A stretch of 64,000 bases of DNA from Thermomonospora echinospora (GCF_900108175.1 NZ_FNVO01000002.1:187051-251050), one strand, 5' to 3'; positions 1 through 8,608 are shown, numbered from the stretch's first letter. Translations and numbers: made by a program. The notes: generated by a model not told the origin, from the letters alone.

Positions 1-722
1 TGGCGGGCGCGCTGGCCCTGCTGACCGAGCACGCGCACACCGGCCGCCCGGTCGTGCTCGGGCACCTGGCGGGATCGGCGGCTTCCCTCGGCGCAGCACT
101 GGCCGCCGCCGCGGCGGCCGGCCGGGCGCCGGACATGCCGCCCGCGGTGGTGGTGCCGCTGCTGGCCGGCCCCGACCCGGTGATCGACCGGGCGCTGCGG
201 GAGACGGTCGTCGCCTCCGGGGTGCCGGCCGTGATCGCCGAGCCGCTGGGGCCGCACCCGCTGATCGCGCAGGCGCTGCACGAGCGGCTGGCCGAGGCGG
301 GGCTGGCCCGCGCCGACCGGATCAGGATGATGACCACGGTCACCGTGGCCGGCGGAGTGGTGATCGCCGTCCCCGGCGGCCCGGCCGCGGTGCGCGACGC
401 CGAGGTCAGCGCGGTGCTGCTGGCCTCCCGGCTGGCGGTGCCCGCCACCGCCGCCTCGCTGGAGGACGGGCCGGACGCGATCTCCCCCGCCGAGGCCGCG
501 GCCAGGCTGCGCGCCGCCGGAGCCACCCATGTGGCGTTCGCGCCGTACGTGATCGGGCCGGAGGTCGCCCCGGCCCGGCTGGCGATGCTGTCCAAGCTGG
601 CCGCCGACACCGGCGCGGGGCTGGCGGCACCGCTGGGCGACCACCCGGTCCTGGCCCACCTCATCGCGCTGCGCTACGTGGAGGCCCTGGAGAAGGCGCT
701 GCGCGAGGGCCAGCTCCACTAA
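1..722 (+). CDS. CbiX-like sirohydrochlorin chelatase family protein (5' partial)
   Basis: The frame is open from base 3 to the stop at 720-722, so the true start lies upstream of the window. The visible 239 or so residues show a two-lobed CbiX-like pattern: a 'VVVPLLAGPDPVID' segment, then 'AEPLGPHPLIAQAL' opening the second lobe, and a C-terminal 'ALEKAL' helix. CbiX/SirB proteins insert Co2+ or Fe2+ into sirohydrochlorin during cobalamin or siroheme synthesis. In actinomycetes such two-lobed members often sit beside assimilatory sulfite or nitrite reductase genes, but the upstream neighbour is not visible. The usual metal-binding histidines are not obvious in the visible part, so chelatase activity is inferred from family resemblance only. 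Confidence 0.7.
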   Translation, partial: AGALALLTEHAHTGRPVVLGHLAGSAASLGAALAAAAAAGRAPDMPPAVVVPLLAGPDPVIDRALRETVVASGVPAVIAEPLGPHPLIAQALHERLAEAGLARADRIRMMTTVTVAGGVVIAVPGGPAAVRDAEVSAVLLASRLAVPATAASLEDGPDAISPAEAAARLRAAGATHVAFAPYVIGPEVAPARLAMLSKLAADTGAGLAAPLGDHPVLAHLIALRYVEALEKALREGQLH

Positions 723-1039
723 AGCGCCGGGAGCCGTCCCACCGGCGGCTCCGGGCGGGGGCCGGGCGACCGCAGCACCGCGAGGCCGCCTGACGCGCCC
801 TCGAACGCCAGATCAGCCCGCTGGCCGGTGAACGGGGTGATCGGTCGCGCAATGTCGCTCCTCGTCGCCTGTGCGGTGACCGGCCGGTGGCCGGTGCAGC
901 GCGCGACCCTCAGAGGACGCTGCGTGCGGGCCCGGGGCGGGGCGGCCCGCCCCCGGAAGAGCGGCTACCGGCGGCCGAACCCCACGGTGCGCAGGTAGTC
1001 GTAGCCCACCCGGCGCCCACCCGGCGCCCACCCGACCCT
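723..1039. other. Intergenic region between convergent genes
   Basis: No convincing gene is seen in these 317 bases. They hold a weak hairpin just after the chelatase stop (730-736 pairs with 746-752), a GC-rich inverted repeat around 932-956 that could end the minus-strand dehydrogenase operon, and the 11-bp direct repeats listed separately. Confidence 0.5.
1007..1034. repeat. 11-bp tandem direct repeat at a gene 3' end
   Basis: The unit CACCCGGCGCC occurs twice in tandem (1007-1017, 1018-1028), followed by a partial third copy (CACCCG). It lies a few bases past the stop of the minus-strand dehydrogenase that ends at 1040. Confidence 0.75.
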
Positions 1040-2239
1040 TCACGGTCCAGGGGCGTCCTCGAACGGGACGGGCGTCCACCCGCCGCCGCCCGCGGCACTG
1101 TCCTCGACGGCGGCCAGCACCCGCTGGACCTGCAGGCCGTCGGCGAACGAGGGGGACGGGTCGGTGCCCGCGGCGATCGCCGACAGCAGGTCGGCGATCT
1201 CGTGGGTGAAGGTGTGCTCGTAGCCGAGCAGGTGGCCGGGCGGCCACCAGGCGGCGGCGTAGCGGTGGGAGGGCTCGGTCACCAGGATCCGGCGGAATCC
1301 GGCCTCGCCCCCGTCGAGCGTGTGGTCGTGGAACCACAGCTCGTTCATCGCCTCGAAGTCGAAGACGAGGCTGCCGCGTGAGCCGTTGACCTCGATGCGC
1401 AGCGCATTCTTGCGGCCGGTGGCGAACCGGGTGGCCTCGAACAAGGCGACGGCGCCGCCGGCGGTGCGCCCGAGGAACAGCGCCGCGTCGTCCACCGTCA
1501 CCGGCCCCCGCTCGGTGCCCGCGGACGCCGTCAGCCCGGCCGAGGCAGTGGCCAGCGGGCGTTCGGTCACGAACGTCTCCAGCAGCGCGGACACCCCGAT
1601 GAGCCGGTCACCGGTGATGAACTGGGCGGTGTCGACGAGGTGCGCGCCGATGTCGCCGAGCGCACCCGACCCGGCCCGTTCCCGGTCCAGCCGCCAGCTC
1701 AGCGGGGCCTCGGGGTCGGCCAGCCAGTCCTGCAAGTACTGGGCGCGGATGTGCCGGACCGTGCCCAGCCTGCCGTCGGCCACCAGGCGGCGGGCCAGCG
1801 CGACGGCCGGGACGCGCCGGTAGTTGAAGGCGACCATGGCGCGCACGCCCCGCGCCGCCGCCCGCTCGGCCGCCGCCGCCATCGCCTCCGCCTCGGCGAC
1901 CGTGTTGGCCAGCGGCTTCTCGCACAGCACGTGCTTGCCGGCGCCGAGCGCCGCGAGGGCGATCTCGGCATGGGTGTCGCCGGGCGCACAGATGTCGATC
2001 AATTGGACGTCGTCGCGGCGCAGCAGCGCCCTCCAGTCGGTCTCGGCCGAGGCCCAGCCGAGCCGGTCGGCGGCCCGGCGCACCCGCTCAGCGTCCCGGC
2101 CCGCCAGCGCCGCCATGACCGGGACGCAGGGCACGTCGAAGAACGCGCGCACGCTGCGCCACGCCTGCGAGTGCGCCCGGCCCATGAAGGCGTGGCCGAC
2201 CATGCCGATCCCCAGAGCGGGCGCGTCGCCGCCGCTCAA
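1040..2239 (-). CDS. Gfo/Idh/MocA family oxidoreductase
   Basis: 399 residues, a usual length for this NAD(P)-dependent sugar or inositol dehydrogenase family. The N-terminal Rossmann fold has 'GMVGHAFMGRAHSQAW' at residues 12-27, and the family EKP motif (E107-K108-P109) carries the expected catalytic lysine. The start is TTG at 2239, overlapping the TGA of the upstream binding-protein gene as TTGA, so the two are translationally coupled. As the last gene of a ROK-permease-binding-protein cassette it probably oxidises the imported sugar or cyclitol. The exact substrate cannot be read from the sequence. Confidence 0.88.
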   Translation of the reverse strand: MSGGDAPALGIGMVGHAFMGRAHSQAWRSVRAFFDVPCVPVMAALAGRDAERVRRAADRLGWASAETDWRALLRRDDVQLIDICAPGDTHAEIALAALGAGKHVLCEKPLANTVAEAEAMAAAAERAAARGVRAMVAFNYRRVPAVALARRLVADGRLGTVRHIRAQYLQDWLADPEAPLSWRLDRERAGSGALGDIGAHLVDTAQFITGDRLIGVSALLETFVTERPLATASAGLTASAGTERGPVTVDDAALFLGRTAGGAVALFEATRFATGRKNALRIEVNGSRGSLVFDFEAMNELWFHDHTLDGGEAGFRRILVTEPSHRYAAAWWPPGHLLGYEHTFTHEIADLLSAIAAGTDPSPSFADGLQVQRVLAAVEDSAAGGGGWTPVPFEDAPGP

Positions 2240-3282
2240 GACTCGAACCCCAGCGGCAGGTAGCGGTCCACGTTGTCCTTGGTGATGGTCTCCGAGGCCA
2301 GGGTGATGGACTGCGGAACCTGCTTTTCCACCAGGTCGGCCATGCCCTTGCCCTGCGCGATCAACCGAGCCAGCTTGATGGCCGAGGAGGCCATGGACGG
2401 GCTGTAGGTGACGGTGGCCTCCAGCACCCCGCCGTTCTTGATCTCGCGCATGGCGTTGGCCGACCCGGCACCGCCGACCATGAAGAACTCGTTGCGGTTG
2501 GCCTGCTTGATCGCCGCCAGCACACCCACACCCTGGTCATCATCGTGGTTCCACAACGCGTCGATCTTCTTGTGCGCCTGCAGCAGGTTGCCCGCCACCT
2601 GGTTGCCGGACTCGACGGTGAACTTGGCGTCCTGCTTGGCAGTGACGGAGAAGCCGTAGGTCTTCAGCGCGTCGGCGAAGCCCTTGCTGCGGTCCTGGGT
2701 CAACGGCAGCGTCGCGATCCCCTGGATCTCCAAGATCACCGGCTTGGCGACACCCTTGTCCTTGAGCTTCTTGCCGATGTAGTGCCCGGCGGCCACCCCC
2801 ATGCCGTAGTTGTCGCCGCCCACCCACGTCCGGTACGACAGCTTGTCGGGGAACACCCGGTCCAGGTTGACCACCGGAATACCGGCATCCATCGCCTTAC
2901 GCGCCACCTGGTTGAGCTGCTCACCATCATTGGGCAGGATCACCAACGCACCGACCTTCTGCGCGATCAGCGACTCCACCGCCGAGATCTGCTGGTTGAT
3001 GTCATTGGTCGGCTCCACCGGCTTGAAATCCACATCCGAGTACTGCTTGGCCTGCGCCTCGGCATTCTTGGCGATCGCCGCGATCCAACCATGGTCGGCG
3101 GCCGGAGCCGAAAAACCAATGGTGACCTTCGTACCGGGCTTGTCATTGTCCCCACCAGTGGAGACGCTCTGCTGGTTGGTGTTGCCGGTCTCCTCGGAGT
3201 TGCTCGTGCAGGCCGCCGCGAGCATCCCGGCTCCGGCGATCGATCCGGCGAACAGGAATCCTCGCCTGCTGGTGTCGGTCAT
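2236..3282 (-). CDS. Sugar ABC transporter substrate-binding lipoprotein (periplasmic binding protein type 1)
   Basis: 348 residues. The N-terminus has a twin arginine (R6-R7, 'SRRGFLF'), a hydrophobic stretch and a lipobox ending at C25 ('LAAAC'), which indicates a Tat-exported, lipid-anchored protein. The mature part resembles RbsB-type binding proteins: 'IGFSAPAADHGWIAAIAKNA' at the first strand, 'ILPNDGEQLNQVARKAMDAGIPVVNLDR', and 'WNHDDDQGVGVLAAIKQA'. It delivers a sugar to the permease encoded upstream at 3374-4411. The gene is second to last in the minus-strand cassette, 91 bp after the permease stop and overlapping the dehydrogenase start by 4 bp. Confidence 0.92.
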   Translation of the reverse strand: MTDTSRRGFLFAGSIAGAGMLAAACTSNSEETGNTNQQSVSTGGDNDKPGTKVTIGFSAPAADHGWIAAIAKNAEAQAKQYSDVDFKPVEPTNDINQQISAVESLIAQKVGALVILPNDGEQLNQVARKAMDAGIPVVNLDRVFPDKLSYRTWVGGDNYGMGVAAGHYIGKKLKDKGVAKPVILEIQGIATLPLTQDRSKGFADALKTYGFSVTAKQDAKFTVESGNQVAGNLLQAHKKIDALWNHDDDQGVGVLAAIKQANRNEFFMVGGAGSANAMREIKNGGVLEATVTYSPSMASSAIKLARLIAQGKGMADLVEKQVPQSITLASETITKDNVDRYLPLGFES

Positions 3283-3373
3283 GGCGCTCTCCAGTGTGTC
3301 GGGGTGGGGTTTGCGGGCGTGGTCGGGACGAGAAGCGGCGCGGCGCGCCGTTCCCTGGGGGTAGGAGGACAGG

Positions 3374-4411
3374 TCAGGTGGGGGTTCGCAGGCCGCGCCG
3401 CTGCAGCAGCACGGCGATCACGATGATCACTCCCTTGGCGATGAGCTGGTCGCTGGTGTCCAGGCCGTTGAGGATGAACAGGTTGGTGATCACGGTGAAG
3501 ATCAGCAGACCGAGGATGGAGCCGATGATGGTGCCCCGCCCGCCGGTCAGCAGGGTGCCACCGATGATCACCGCGGCGATGGCGTCGAGCTCGTACAGGT
3601 CCCCGTGGGTGGAGGAGCCGGTGGTGGTGCGGGCCATGATGATGATCGCGGCGATCCCGCAGCACAGCCCGGACAGCGTGTACAGCAGCAGGGTGTGCCG
3701 CCGTACGTCGATGCCGGCCAGCCGGGCGGCTTCGGGGTTGCCGCCGACCGCGAAGGTGCGGCGGCCGAACGTGGTGCGGTTGAGCAGCACCCAGCCGGCC
3801 GCCACGACCGCGGCGAAGATGTAGACGAGCAGGGGCAGGCCCAGCACCTTCGTGGTGGACAGCGCCATGATCGCGTCGTTCTCGGGGCGGACCAGCTGGG
3901 TCCGGCGGTCCGACATCCGCTGCGCCAACCCGCGCGCGGCGACCAGCATGGCCAGCGTGGCGATGAACGGCACCATCCGGCCGTAGGAGATCAGCAGCCC
4001 GTTGACCAGCCCGGCCCCGGCGCCGACCAGGATCGCGCACAGCGCCATCACCACCGGCCCATAGGACTGGGTGGCCACCGTGGTCGCCCACACCGAGGCC
4101 AGCGCCATGATCGCGCCCACCGACAGGTCGATGCCGCCACCGATGATCACAAAGGTCATGCCGACCGTGATCACCCCGATGGTGGCCGCCAGCGCCAGGA
4201 TGGAGACCAGATTGCCGGTGGTGGCGAAGTTGTCCGGCTTGGTGATCACGCCGACCAGCACCAGCAGCAGCAGCGCCGCCACCAGCCCGGCGTGCCGGAC
4301 GCCCGCCGCCCCCGCGCCCGCCAGGCCCGGCGCCGGCCACGGCCACCGGCCTCCGGCGGCCCGGCCGCCGGGGGGATCGTCCACCGGCGGCCGCTCGCTC
4401 ACGTCCTTCAC
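3374..4411 (-). CDS. Sugar ABC transporter permease, RbsC type
   Basis: 345 residues with about eight to ten hydrophobic segments and the RbsC-family signature 'GGGIDLSVGAIMALASV' near residue 90. The first 35 or so residues are a proline-, glycine- and arginine-rich cytoplasmic leader. The GTG start at 4411 overlaps the TGA of the upstream 48-codon ATPase remnant as GTGA. It forms the membrane channel for the substrate captured by the binding lipoprotein encoded next. RbsC-type permeases need an RbsA-type double ATPase, and no intact one is present in this cassette. Confidence 0.92.
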   Translation of the reverse strand: MKDVSERPPVDDPPGGRAAGGRWPWPAPGLAGAGAAGVRHAGLVAALLLLVLVGVITKPDNFATTGNLVSILALAATIGVITVGMTFVIIGGGIDLSVGAIMALASVWATTVATQSYGPVVMALCAILVGAGAGLVNGLLISYGRMVPFIATLAMLVAARGLAQRMSDRRTQLVRPENDAIMALSTTKVLGLPLLVYIFAAVVAAGWVLLNRTTFGRRTFAVGGNPEAARLAGIDVRRHTLLLYTLSGLCCGIAAIIIMARTTTGSSTHGDLYELDAIAAVIIGGTLLTGGRGTIIGSILGLLIFTVITNLFILNGLDTSDQLIAKGVIIVIAVLLQRRGLRTPT

Positions 4412-4554
4412 CGCAGGCCCCCTTCCATGATCGGCTTGATCATGCCGGGCTCGCCCATCACGATCGCCCGGGCGTCGTGGGTGAGCGCGCGGACGCCGGG
4501 GAGCCGCTTGGCGATCCCGCGCATCGGCGGCGGGGACGGGCCGGGTGGACTCAT
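4408..4554 (-). pseudogene. Internally deleted sugar ABC transporter ATP-binding protein (RbsA-like remnant)
   Basis: A 48-codon frame preceded by a strong ribosome binding site (AGGAGG, 5 bases before ATG at 4554). Residues 11-24 read 'MRGIAKRLPGVRAL', which matches the opening strand of RbsA-type ATPases (usual form 'MRGIxKRFPGVxAL'). The remaining 24 residues ('THDARAIVMGEPGMIK' onward) lack Walker A, signature and Walker B motifs. The stop overlaps the permease GTG. The position between ROK regulator and permease is where a roughly 500-residue ATPase is expected. The simplest reading is a large in-frame internal deletion that kept the translation start and the coupling to the permease. 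Less likely, it is an unrelated leader peptide. Confidence 0.65.
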
Positions 4555-4618
4555 GGTGCCTCCTGGGGTGCCGCCCGTCGGCCGGGGGGAGGAGCGCTGG
4601 AGGAGTACGGTGCGGAGG

Positions 4619-5806
4619 TCAGGCGGGTGAGAAGACGTGGTCGCTGATGAGCCGGGTCGCCCCGACGACCCCGGCGGTGTCCCCGAGTTCGGACAGCACG
4701 ATGGGCAGGTTGCCGGTCGCCAGCGGCGGCGAGCGGCGGTAGACGACGCTGCGGACCTCCGCCAGCAGCGCGTGGCCGAGCCTGGCCACCCCGCCAGCGA
4801 TGATCACCAGCCCCGGGTTGAAGAAGCTGACCAGGCCGGCCAGCACCTGGCCGACCCGGTGGCCGCCCTCGCGGATCAGCCGCACCGCGGCCGGGTCGCC
4901 GGCGGCCGCCGCGGCGGCCACGTCGGCGGCGGTGACGTCCCCGGTGGCCGCCAGCCGCTCGGCCAGGAGGGCCGAGTGCCCGGCGCGCGCCACCGCCAGC
5001 GCGTCGCGGGCCAGCGCGGCGCCGCCGAAGTAGGCCTCCAGACAGCCGGTGTTGCCGCAGGCGCACAGCGGGCCGTCGTCGTCGACCCGGATGTGCCCGA
5101 TGTCGCCGGCGCCGCCGGAGACCCCGCGGTAGATGCCGCCGCCCACCACGATCCCGCAGCCGATCCCGGTGCCGATCTTGACCAGCAGGAAGTCGTCCAC
5201 CGAGCGGGCCATCCCGCCGTGCAGCTCGCCCAGCGCCATGATGTTGACGTCGTTGTCCACCAGCACCGGGCAGCCCAGTTCCCGGCCGATGGCCTCGCGG
5301 ACGGGGAACCGGTCCCAGCCCGGCATGATCGGCGGCGCCACCGGGATGCCCTCGCGGAAGCTGACCGGCCCCGGCACCCCGATGCCCGCCCCGTGCACCT
5401 GCGGCAGCAACCCGTCGTCGCGCAGCTTGCCGAGCAGTTCCAGCGCCCGTTCCAGCACGGCGGGGGCGCCCAGCCGCACGTCGCAGGGCTCGGACACGTG
5501 TCCGAGCACCTCCAGCCGGCCGTTGGTGACGGCCACGTCGATCGAGGTCGCCCCGATGTCGAACGCCACGAAGCGCAGCCGTGGCGAGAGCCGTACCACG
5601 GCGGAGCGGCGGCCGCCCCGCGAGGCGGCCAGCCCGGCGGGCTCGACGAGGCCCAGCTCCACCAGCCGGTCGAGTTCGAGGGCGAGCTTGGAGCGCGACA
5701 GCCGCACCATCTCGCCCAGTTCGGCCCGGGACCGGGGGCCCTCGTCGCGCAGCAGGTGCAGCAGGCGTGACTGGTGCAGGTTCTCGGGCCGCGCCGTCAT
5801 CCGCAT
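4619..5806 (-). CDS. ROK family transcriptional regulator
   Basis: 395 residues from ATG 5806, chosen because AAGGGA lies 8 bases upstream. The frame stays open further upstream without a better site. The N-terminal 60 residues form a winged helix-turn-helix ('SRAELGEMVRLSRSKLALELDRLVELGLV'). The ROK fold follows, with 'FDIGATSIDVAV' (phosphate-binding loop), a glucokinase-like core, and the zinc motif 'CACGNTGCLEA' (CxCGxxGCxE). ROK repressors sense sugars and usually control the adjacent transporter. Here it heads the minus-strand cassette of ATPase remnant, permease, binding protein and dehydrogenase, so it is the probable regulator of that operon. Confidence 0.9.
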   Translation of the reverse strand: MRMTARPENLHQSRLLHLLRDEGPRSRAELGEMVRLSRSKLALELDRLVELGLVEPAGLAASRGGRRSAVVRLSPRLRFVAFDIGATSIDVAVTNGRLEVLGHVSEPCDVRLGAPAVLERALELLGKLRDDGLLPQVHGAGIGVPGPVSFREGIPVAPPIMPGWDRFPVREAIGRELGCPVLVDNDVNIMALGELHGGMARSVDDFLLVKIGTGIGCGIVVGGGIYRGVSGGAGDIGHIRVDDDGPLCACGNTGCLEAYFGGAALARDALAVARAGHSALLAERLAATGDVTAADVAAAAAAGDPAAVRLIREGGHRVGQVLAGLVSFFNPGLVIIAGGVARLGHALLAEVRSVVYRRSPPLATGNLPIVLSELGDTAGVVGATRLISDHVFSPA

Positions 5807-5985
5807 CACGCCGTTCCCTTCCTGGACCGGCTCGCGCCGATTCTGAGGTCGGTTGGCGTGAACGTACCTACTTTCGCCCGGCTTGAGAAGGCCTTTTCTT
5901 TGGACCGTTCGGACTTTCCCCACTCACAGAACAAAGCCGGACACAAGCCGTGCCCGGCTGCTCGGCCAGCGACAAGGGAGCGGGC

Positions 5986-6741
5986 TCAGGAGGTGACGAG
6001 GGAGGCACGCAGCCGGTCGAGCACGTCCTCGCCGACGCCCACGGCGCCCAGCAGCCCGCGCAGGTCGCCGTGCCGGGAACGCAGGTCGCCGAGCAGTTCC
6101 CGCATCGTGTCGCCCTGCGCGGTCATCGCGTCCCGGGGCACGTAGGCGTAGCTGTTCTCGTAGGCCGGGTGCCGCCGCAGCCGCGTGCCGATGCGCTGGA
6201 GGTTGCGGCCGGTCATCGCATAGTCGGCGATGATGTCCTCGTCATCCACGCCCAGCGCCCCCAGCACGGCGGCGCTCAGCATGCCGGTACGGTCCTTGCC
6301 CGCCGCGCAGTGGAAGACCACTGCGCCGGGGGCGTGCGCGATCGCGGTCACCGCGTCGGCCAGCGCGGTGCCGCAGGTCTCCAGGATCCGGGCGTACCTC
6401 CCGGCCAGGGACAGCGAGGTGTCCGCCATGACGGTCAGGTTTCCCTGGTTGATGATGGGGGCCCGTACGAAGGAGACCGCGCCGGCGAGCGGGTGCGCCC
6501 CCTCGCCGTCGTGCTCGCGCTCGTACTCCGAGCGCAGGTCGATCACGGTGGTCACGCCGAGGTCGGCCAGGCGCGCCGCGTCCTCCGGGGTCAGCTCGTG
6601 CAGGGCGTCGCTACGGAAGAGCGTGCGCCAGCGCACATGACCGCCCTCGGCCCGGTACCCCCCGACGTCCCGGAAGTTGACACAGCCTTCCAGCACGATC
6701 TCCCGCTCCACGGCGCTCCTCTCCCCGGCCGGTTCGGCCAT
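5986..6741 (-). CDS. Tyrosine-protein phosphatase (DSP/Y_phosphatase3 family)
   Basis: 251 residues. The CX5R catalytic loop is 'HCAAGKDRTG' at residues 144-153, with nucleophile C145 and R151. The form HCxxGKDRTG is typical of actinobacterial PtpB-like phosphatases that act on phosphotyrosine and sometimes phosphoinositides. The N-terminal 'NFRDVGGYR' and 'LFRSDALHELT' segments are also family hallmarks. No signal peptide is seen. It is a single minus-strand gene. A candidate -10 (TACCGT, around 6760-6765 on the minus strand) and a palindrome overlapping its ATG (6741-6753) lie in the 55-bp gap after the enoyl-CoA hydratase gene. Confidence 0.88.
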   Translation of the reverse strand: MAEPAGERSAVEREIVLEGCVNFRDVGGYRAEGGHVRWRTLFRSDALHELTPEDAARLADLGVTTVIDLRSEYEREHDGEGAHPLAGAVSFVRAPIINQGNLTVMADTSLSLAGRYARILETCGTALADAVTAIAHAPGAVVFHCAAGKDRTGMLSAAVLGALGVDDEDIIADYAMTGRNLQRIGTRLRRHPAYENSYAYVPRDAMTAQGDTMRELLGDLRSRHGDLRGLLGAVGVGEDVLDRLRASLVTS

Positions 6742-6753
6742 CGAACGGTTCGA
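6741..6753. promoter_or_regulatory. 13-bp palindrome at the phosphatase start
   Basis: TCGAACGGTTCGA is palindromic around one central base and overlaps the phosphatase ATG. A further CGAACGGT copy follows at 6758. It could be a repressor site, but no cognate regulator is identified. Confidence 0.3.
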
Positions 6754-6796
6754 CCACCGAACGGTAGCGCCGGCCCGTGACGGACCGGCGCCCCGC

Positions 6797-7609
6797 TCAT
6801 CGGTTCCGGAACTCCGGCGGCCGTCCGGCCAGCGTGGCGGTCATGCCCTCGGCAAGGTCCTCGGTGAAGAAGGCCAGCGTCTGGATCCCGGTCTCGGCGA
6901 CCAGCTGCTGCCGCAGCCCCGGCGCGTCCAGGGAGGCGTTCAGCAGTTCCTTGGTGCGCCGCAGGCCGTAGGGGGAGCGCCGCAGCAGCTCCCCGGCCAG
7001 CGCCAGCGCCGCCGCCAGGTCCCCGCCCTCCTCGGCCATCTCGGTGATCAGGCCGAGCTCACGGGCCTCCTCGGCCCGCAGCCGCCTGGCCCGGTAGAGC
7101 AGGTCGGCCGCCTTCGCCGGGCCCACCAGCCGGGGCAGCAGCCAGGACAGCCCGCAGTCCCCGCCGGACAGGCCCAGGTCGGTGAACGGCAGCACGAACC
7201 GGGTGGTGGGGTCGGCGACCCGCAGGTCGCAGGCCAGCGCCCAGGACACGCCCATGCCCGCGACCGGCCCGTGCAGCGCGGCGATCACCGGCTGCGGGAT
7301 CTCCCGCAGCCGCGCGGTCACCTCGCCGCCCCCGGCGATGCCCCGGTAGAGCCGCTGTGCCCGGCCCTCGGCGTCCGGCTCGGCCGTGCCGGGCCCGTCG
7401 TCCCGGATGTCCATCCCGGAGCAGAATCCGCGGCCCGCGCCGGTGAGTACCACCACATGGGTCCGCGGATCCCGCATCAGCCCGTTCAGGACGTCCACCA
7501 TTTCCTCGCTGACCGCGGCGCTGACCGCGTTCAGCCGCTCCGGCCGGTTCAGGGTGATCACCAGCACCCCGTCCCGCCGGTCCAGCAGCAGGTGCCCTCC
7601 CTCGGCCAT
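6797..7609 (-). CDS. Enoyl-CoA hydratase/isomerase family protein
   Basis: 270 residues from ATG 7609, five bases after the stop of the SDR gene, so the two form an operon. The crotonase fold shows 'VLVITLNRPERLNAVSAAV', the first oxyanion-hole segment 'GRGFCSGMD', and the second around 'AALHGPVAGMGVSWALACD'. The second usual catalytic acid position contains 'FVLPFTDLGLSGGDCGLSWLLPR'. It probably hydrates or isomerises enoyl-CoA in fatty-acid or steroid side-chain breakdown, together with the upstream hydroxyacyl-CoA dehydrogenase-like SDR. The specific substrate is unknown. Confidence 0.9.
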   Translation of the reverse strand: MAEGGHLLLDRRDGVLVITLNRPERLNAVSAAVSEEMVDVLNGLMRDPRTHVVVLTGAGRGFCSGMDIRDDGPGTAEPDAEGRAQRLYRGIAGGGEVTARLREIPQPVIAALHGPVAGMGVSWALACDLRVADPTTRFVLPFTDLGLSGGDCGLSWLLPRLVGPAKAADLLYRARRLRAEEARELGLITEMAEEGGDLAAALALAGELLRRSPYGLRRTKELLNASLDAPGLRQQLVAETGIQTLAFFTEDLAEGMTATLAGRPPEFRNR

Positions 7610-7614
7610 GACGG

Positions 7615-8514
7615 CTACTGCAGGGCCTGCATCAGCGGGGCCATCTGCTCCATCGGATTCCGAGGGACGATGAACGGCTCCTCGGCGTTGATCTGCTCCC
7701 AGTTGGCCGCCACGTCCTCGACGGTCAGGCCGTCCTTCTTGGTCCAGCCCGGCCCCTCGGCGACGATGATCCGGGCGATCCGGCCGCCACCGACGGTGTA
7801 GACCTCGCCGCTGGACGGGTTGTCCTCGTGCACCAGGTAGGCCACCAGCGGGGTGACCTTGTCCACGCTGAGCACCTCGGCGGACTCGGCCGGCAGCAGG
7901 TCCTCGGTCATCCGGGTCCAGGCGACCGGGGCGATGGCGTTGGCCTTGATGTCGTACTTGGCGCCCTCGTGGGCCAGCGTCTTGGTGAAGCCGACCAGGC
8001 CCATCTTGGCGGTGGAGTAGTTGGCCTGGCCGAAGTTGCCGAACAGGCCCGCCGGGGAGGAGGTGTTGACGATCCGGCCGTAGCCCTGCTCGCGCAGGTG
8101 CGGCCAGGCCGCGTTGGAGACCAGGAACGAGCCGCGCAGGTGCACGGCGATGACCGTGTCCCACTCCTCGACGGTCATGTTCTTGAACGACTTGTCCCGC
8201 AGGATGCCCGCGTTGTTGACGACGATGTCGAGCTTGCCGAACGTCTCCAGCGCGGCCTGCACGATCGCCTGGGCGCCCTCGGGGGTGGCCACGTTGTCGG
8301 GGCTGGCCACCGCCTCGCCGCCGTTCTTGACGATCTCGTCGACGACCTGCTGGGCCGGGCCGCTGGACACCCCGCTCCCGGACCGGTCCCCGCCCAGGTC
8401 GTTGACCACGACCTTGGCGCCGCGCGCGGCCAGTTCCAGCGCGTGCCGGCGGCCGAGGCCGTGCCCCGCACCGGTGACGACCGCGACCCGCCCATCGAAG
8501 CGCAGTTCCGACAT
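7615..8514 (-). CDS. SDR family oxidoreductase, 3-hydroxyacyl-CoA dehydrogenase (MFE-2/HSD17B4-like) type
   Basis: 299 residues. The cofactor loop is 'TGAGHGLG' at residues 15-22, followed by 'VVNDLGGDRSG', a segment typical of the dehydrogenase domain of peroxisomal multifunctional enzyme 2. 'VNNAGI' and the active-site 'YSTAK' (Tyr/Lys) are present. The C-terminal extension ('GWTKKDGLTVEDVAANWEQI') also matches this group. It probably oxidises 3-hydroxyacyl-CoA with NAD+. It is translated in one unit with the enoyl-CoA hydratase downstream, which fits beta-oxidation chemistry. Confidence 0.88.
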   Translation of the reverse strand: MSELRFDGRVAVVTGAGHGLGRRHALELAARGAKVVVNDLGGDRSGSGVSSGPAQQVVDEIVKNGGEAVASPDNVATPEGAQAIVQAALETFGKLDIVVNNAGILRDKSFKNMTVEEWDTVIAVHLRGSFLVSNAAWPHLREQGYGRIVNTSSPAGLFGNFGQANYSTAKMGLVGFTKTLAHEGAKYDIKANAIAPVAWTRMTEDLLPAESAEVLSVDKVTPLVAYLVHEDNPSSGEVYTVGGGRIARIIVAEGPGWTKKDGLTVEDVAANWEQINAEEPFIVPRNPMEQMAPLMQALQ

Positions 8515-8608
8515 CCTGTCTCCTCACGTCAGCCGACTGTCCCGTTCGCCCGGGGGGCGCCCCTGGACGGGGACGGACGACCCTCGCTCCGTCGCCCGCT
8601 CCCCTAGA

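Noticed and set aside
853-1337. Plus- and minus-strand frames between the chelatase and the dehydrogenase
   Set aside because: Low-complexity Arg/Gly/Pro translations overlapping a well supported gene, with no ribosome sites.
4619-5923. Longer start for the ROK regulator at 5923
   Set aside because: The extra 39 residues are not ROK-like, and ATG 5806 has a good AAGGGA site.
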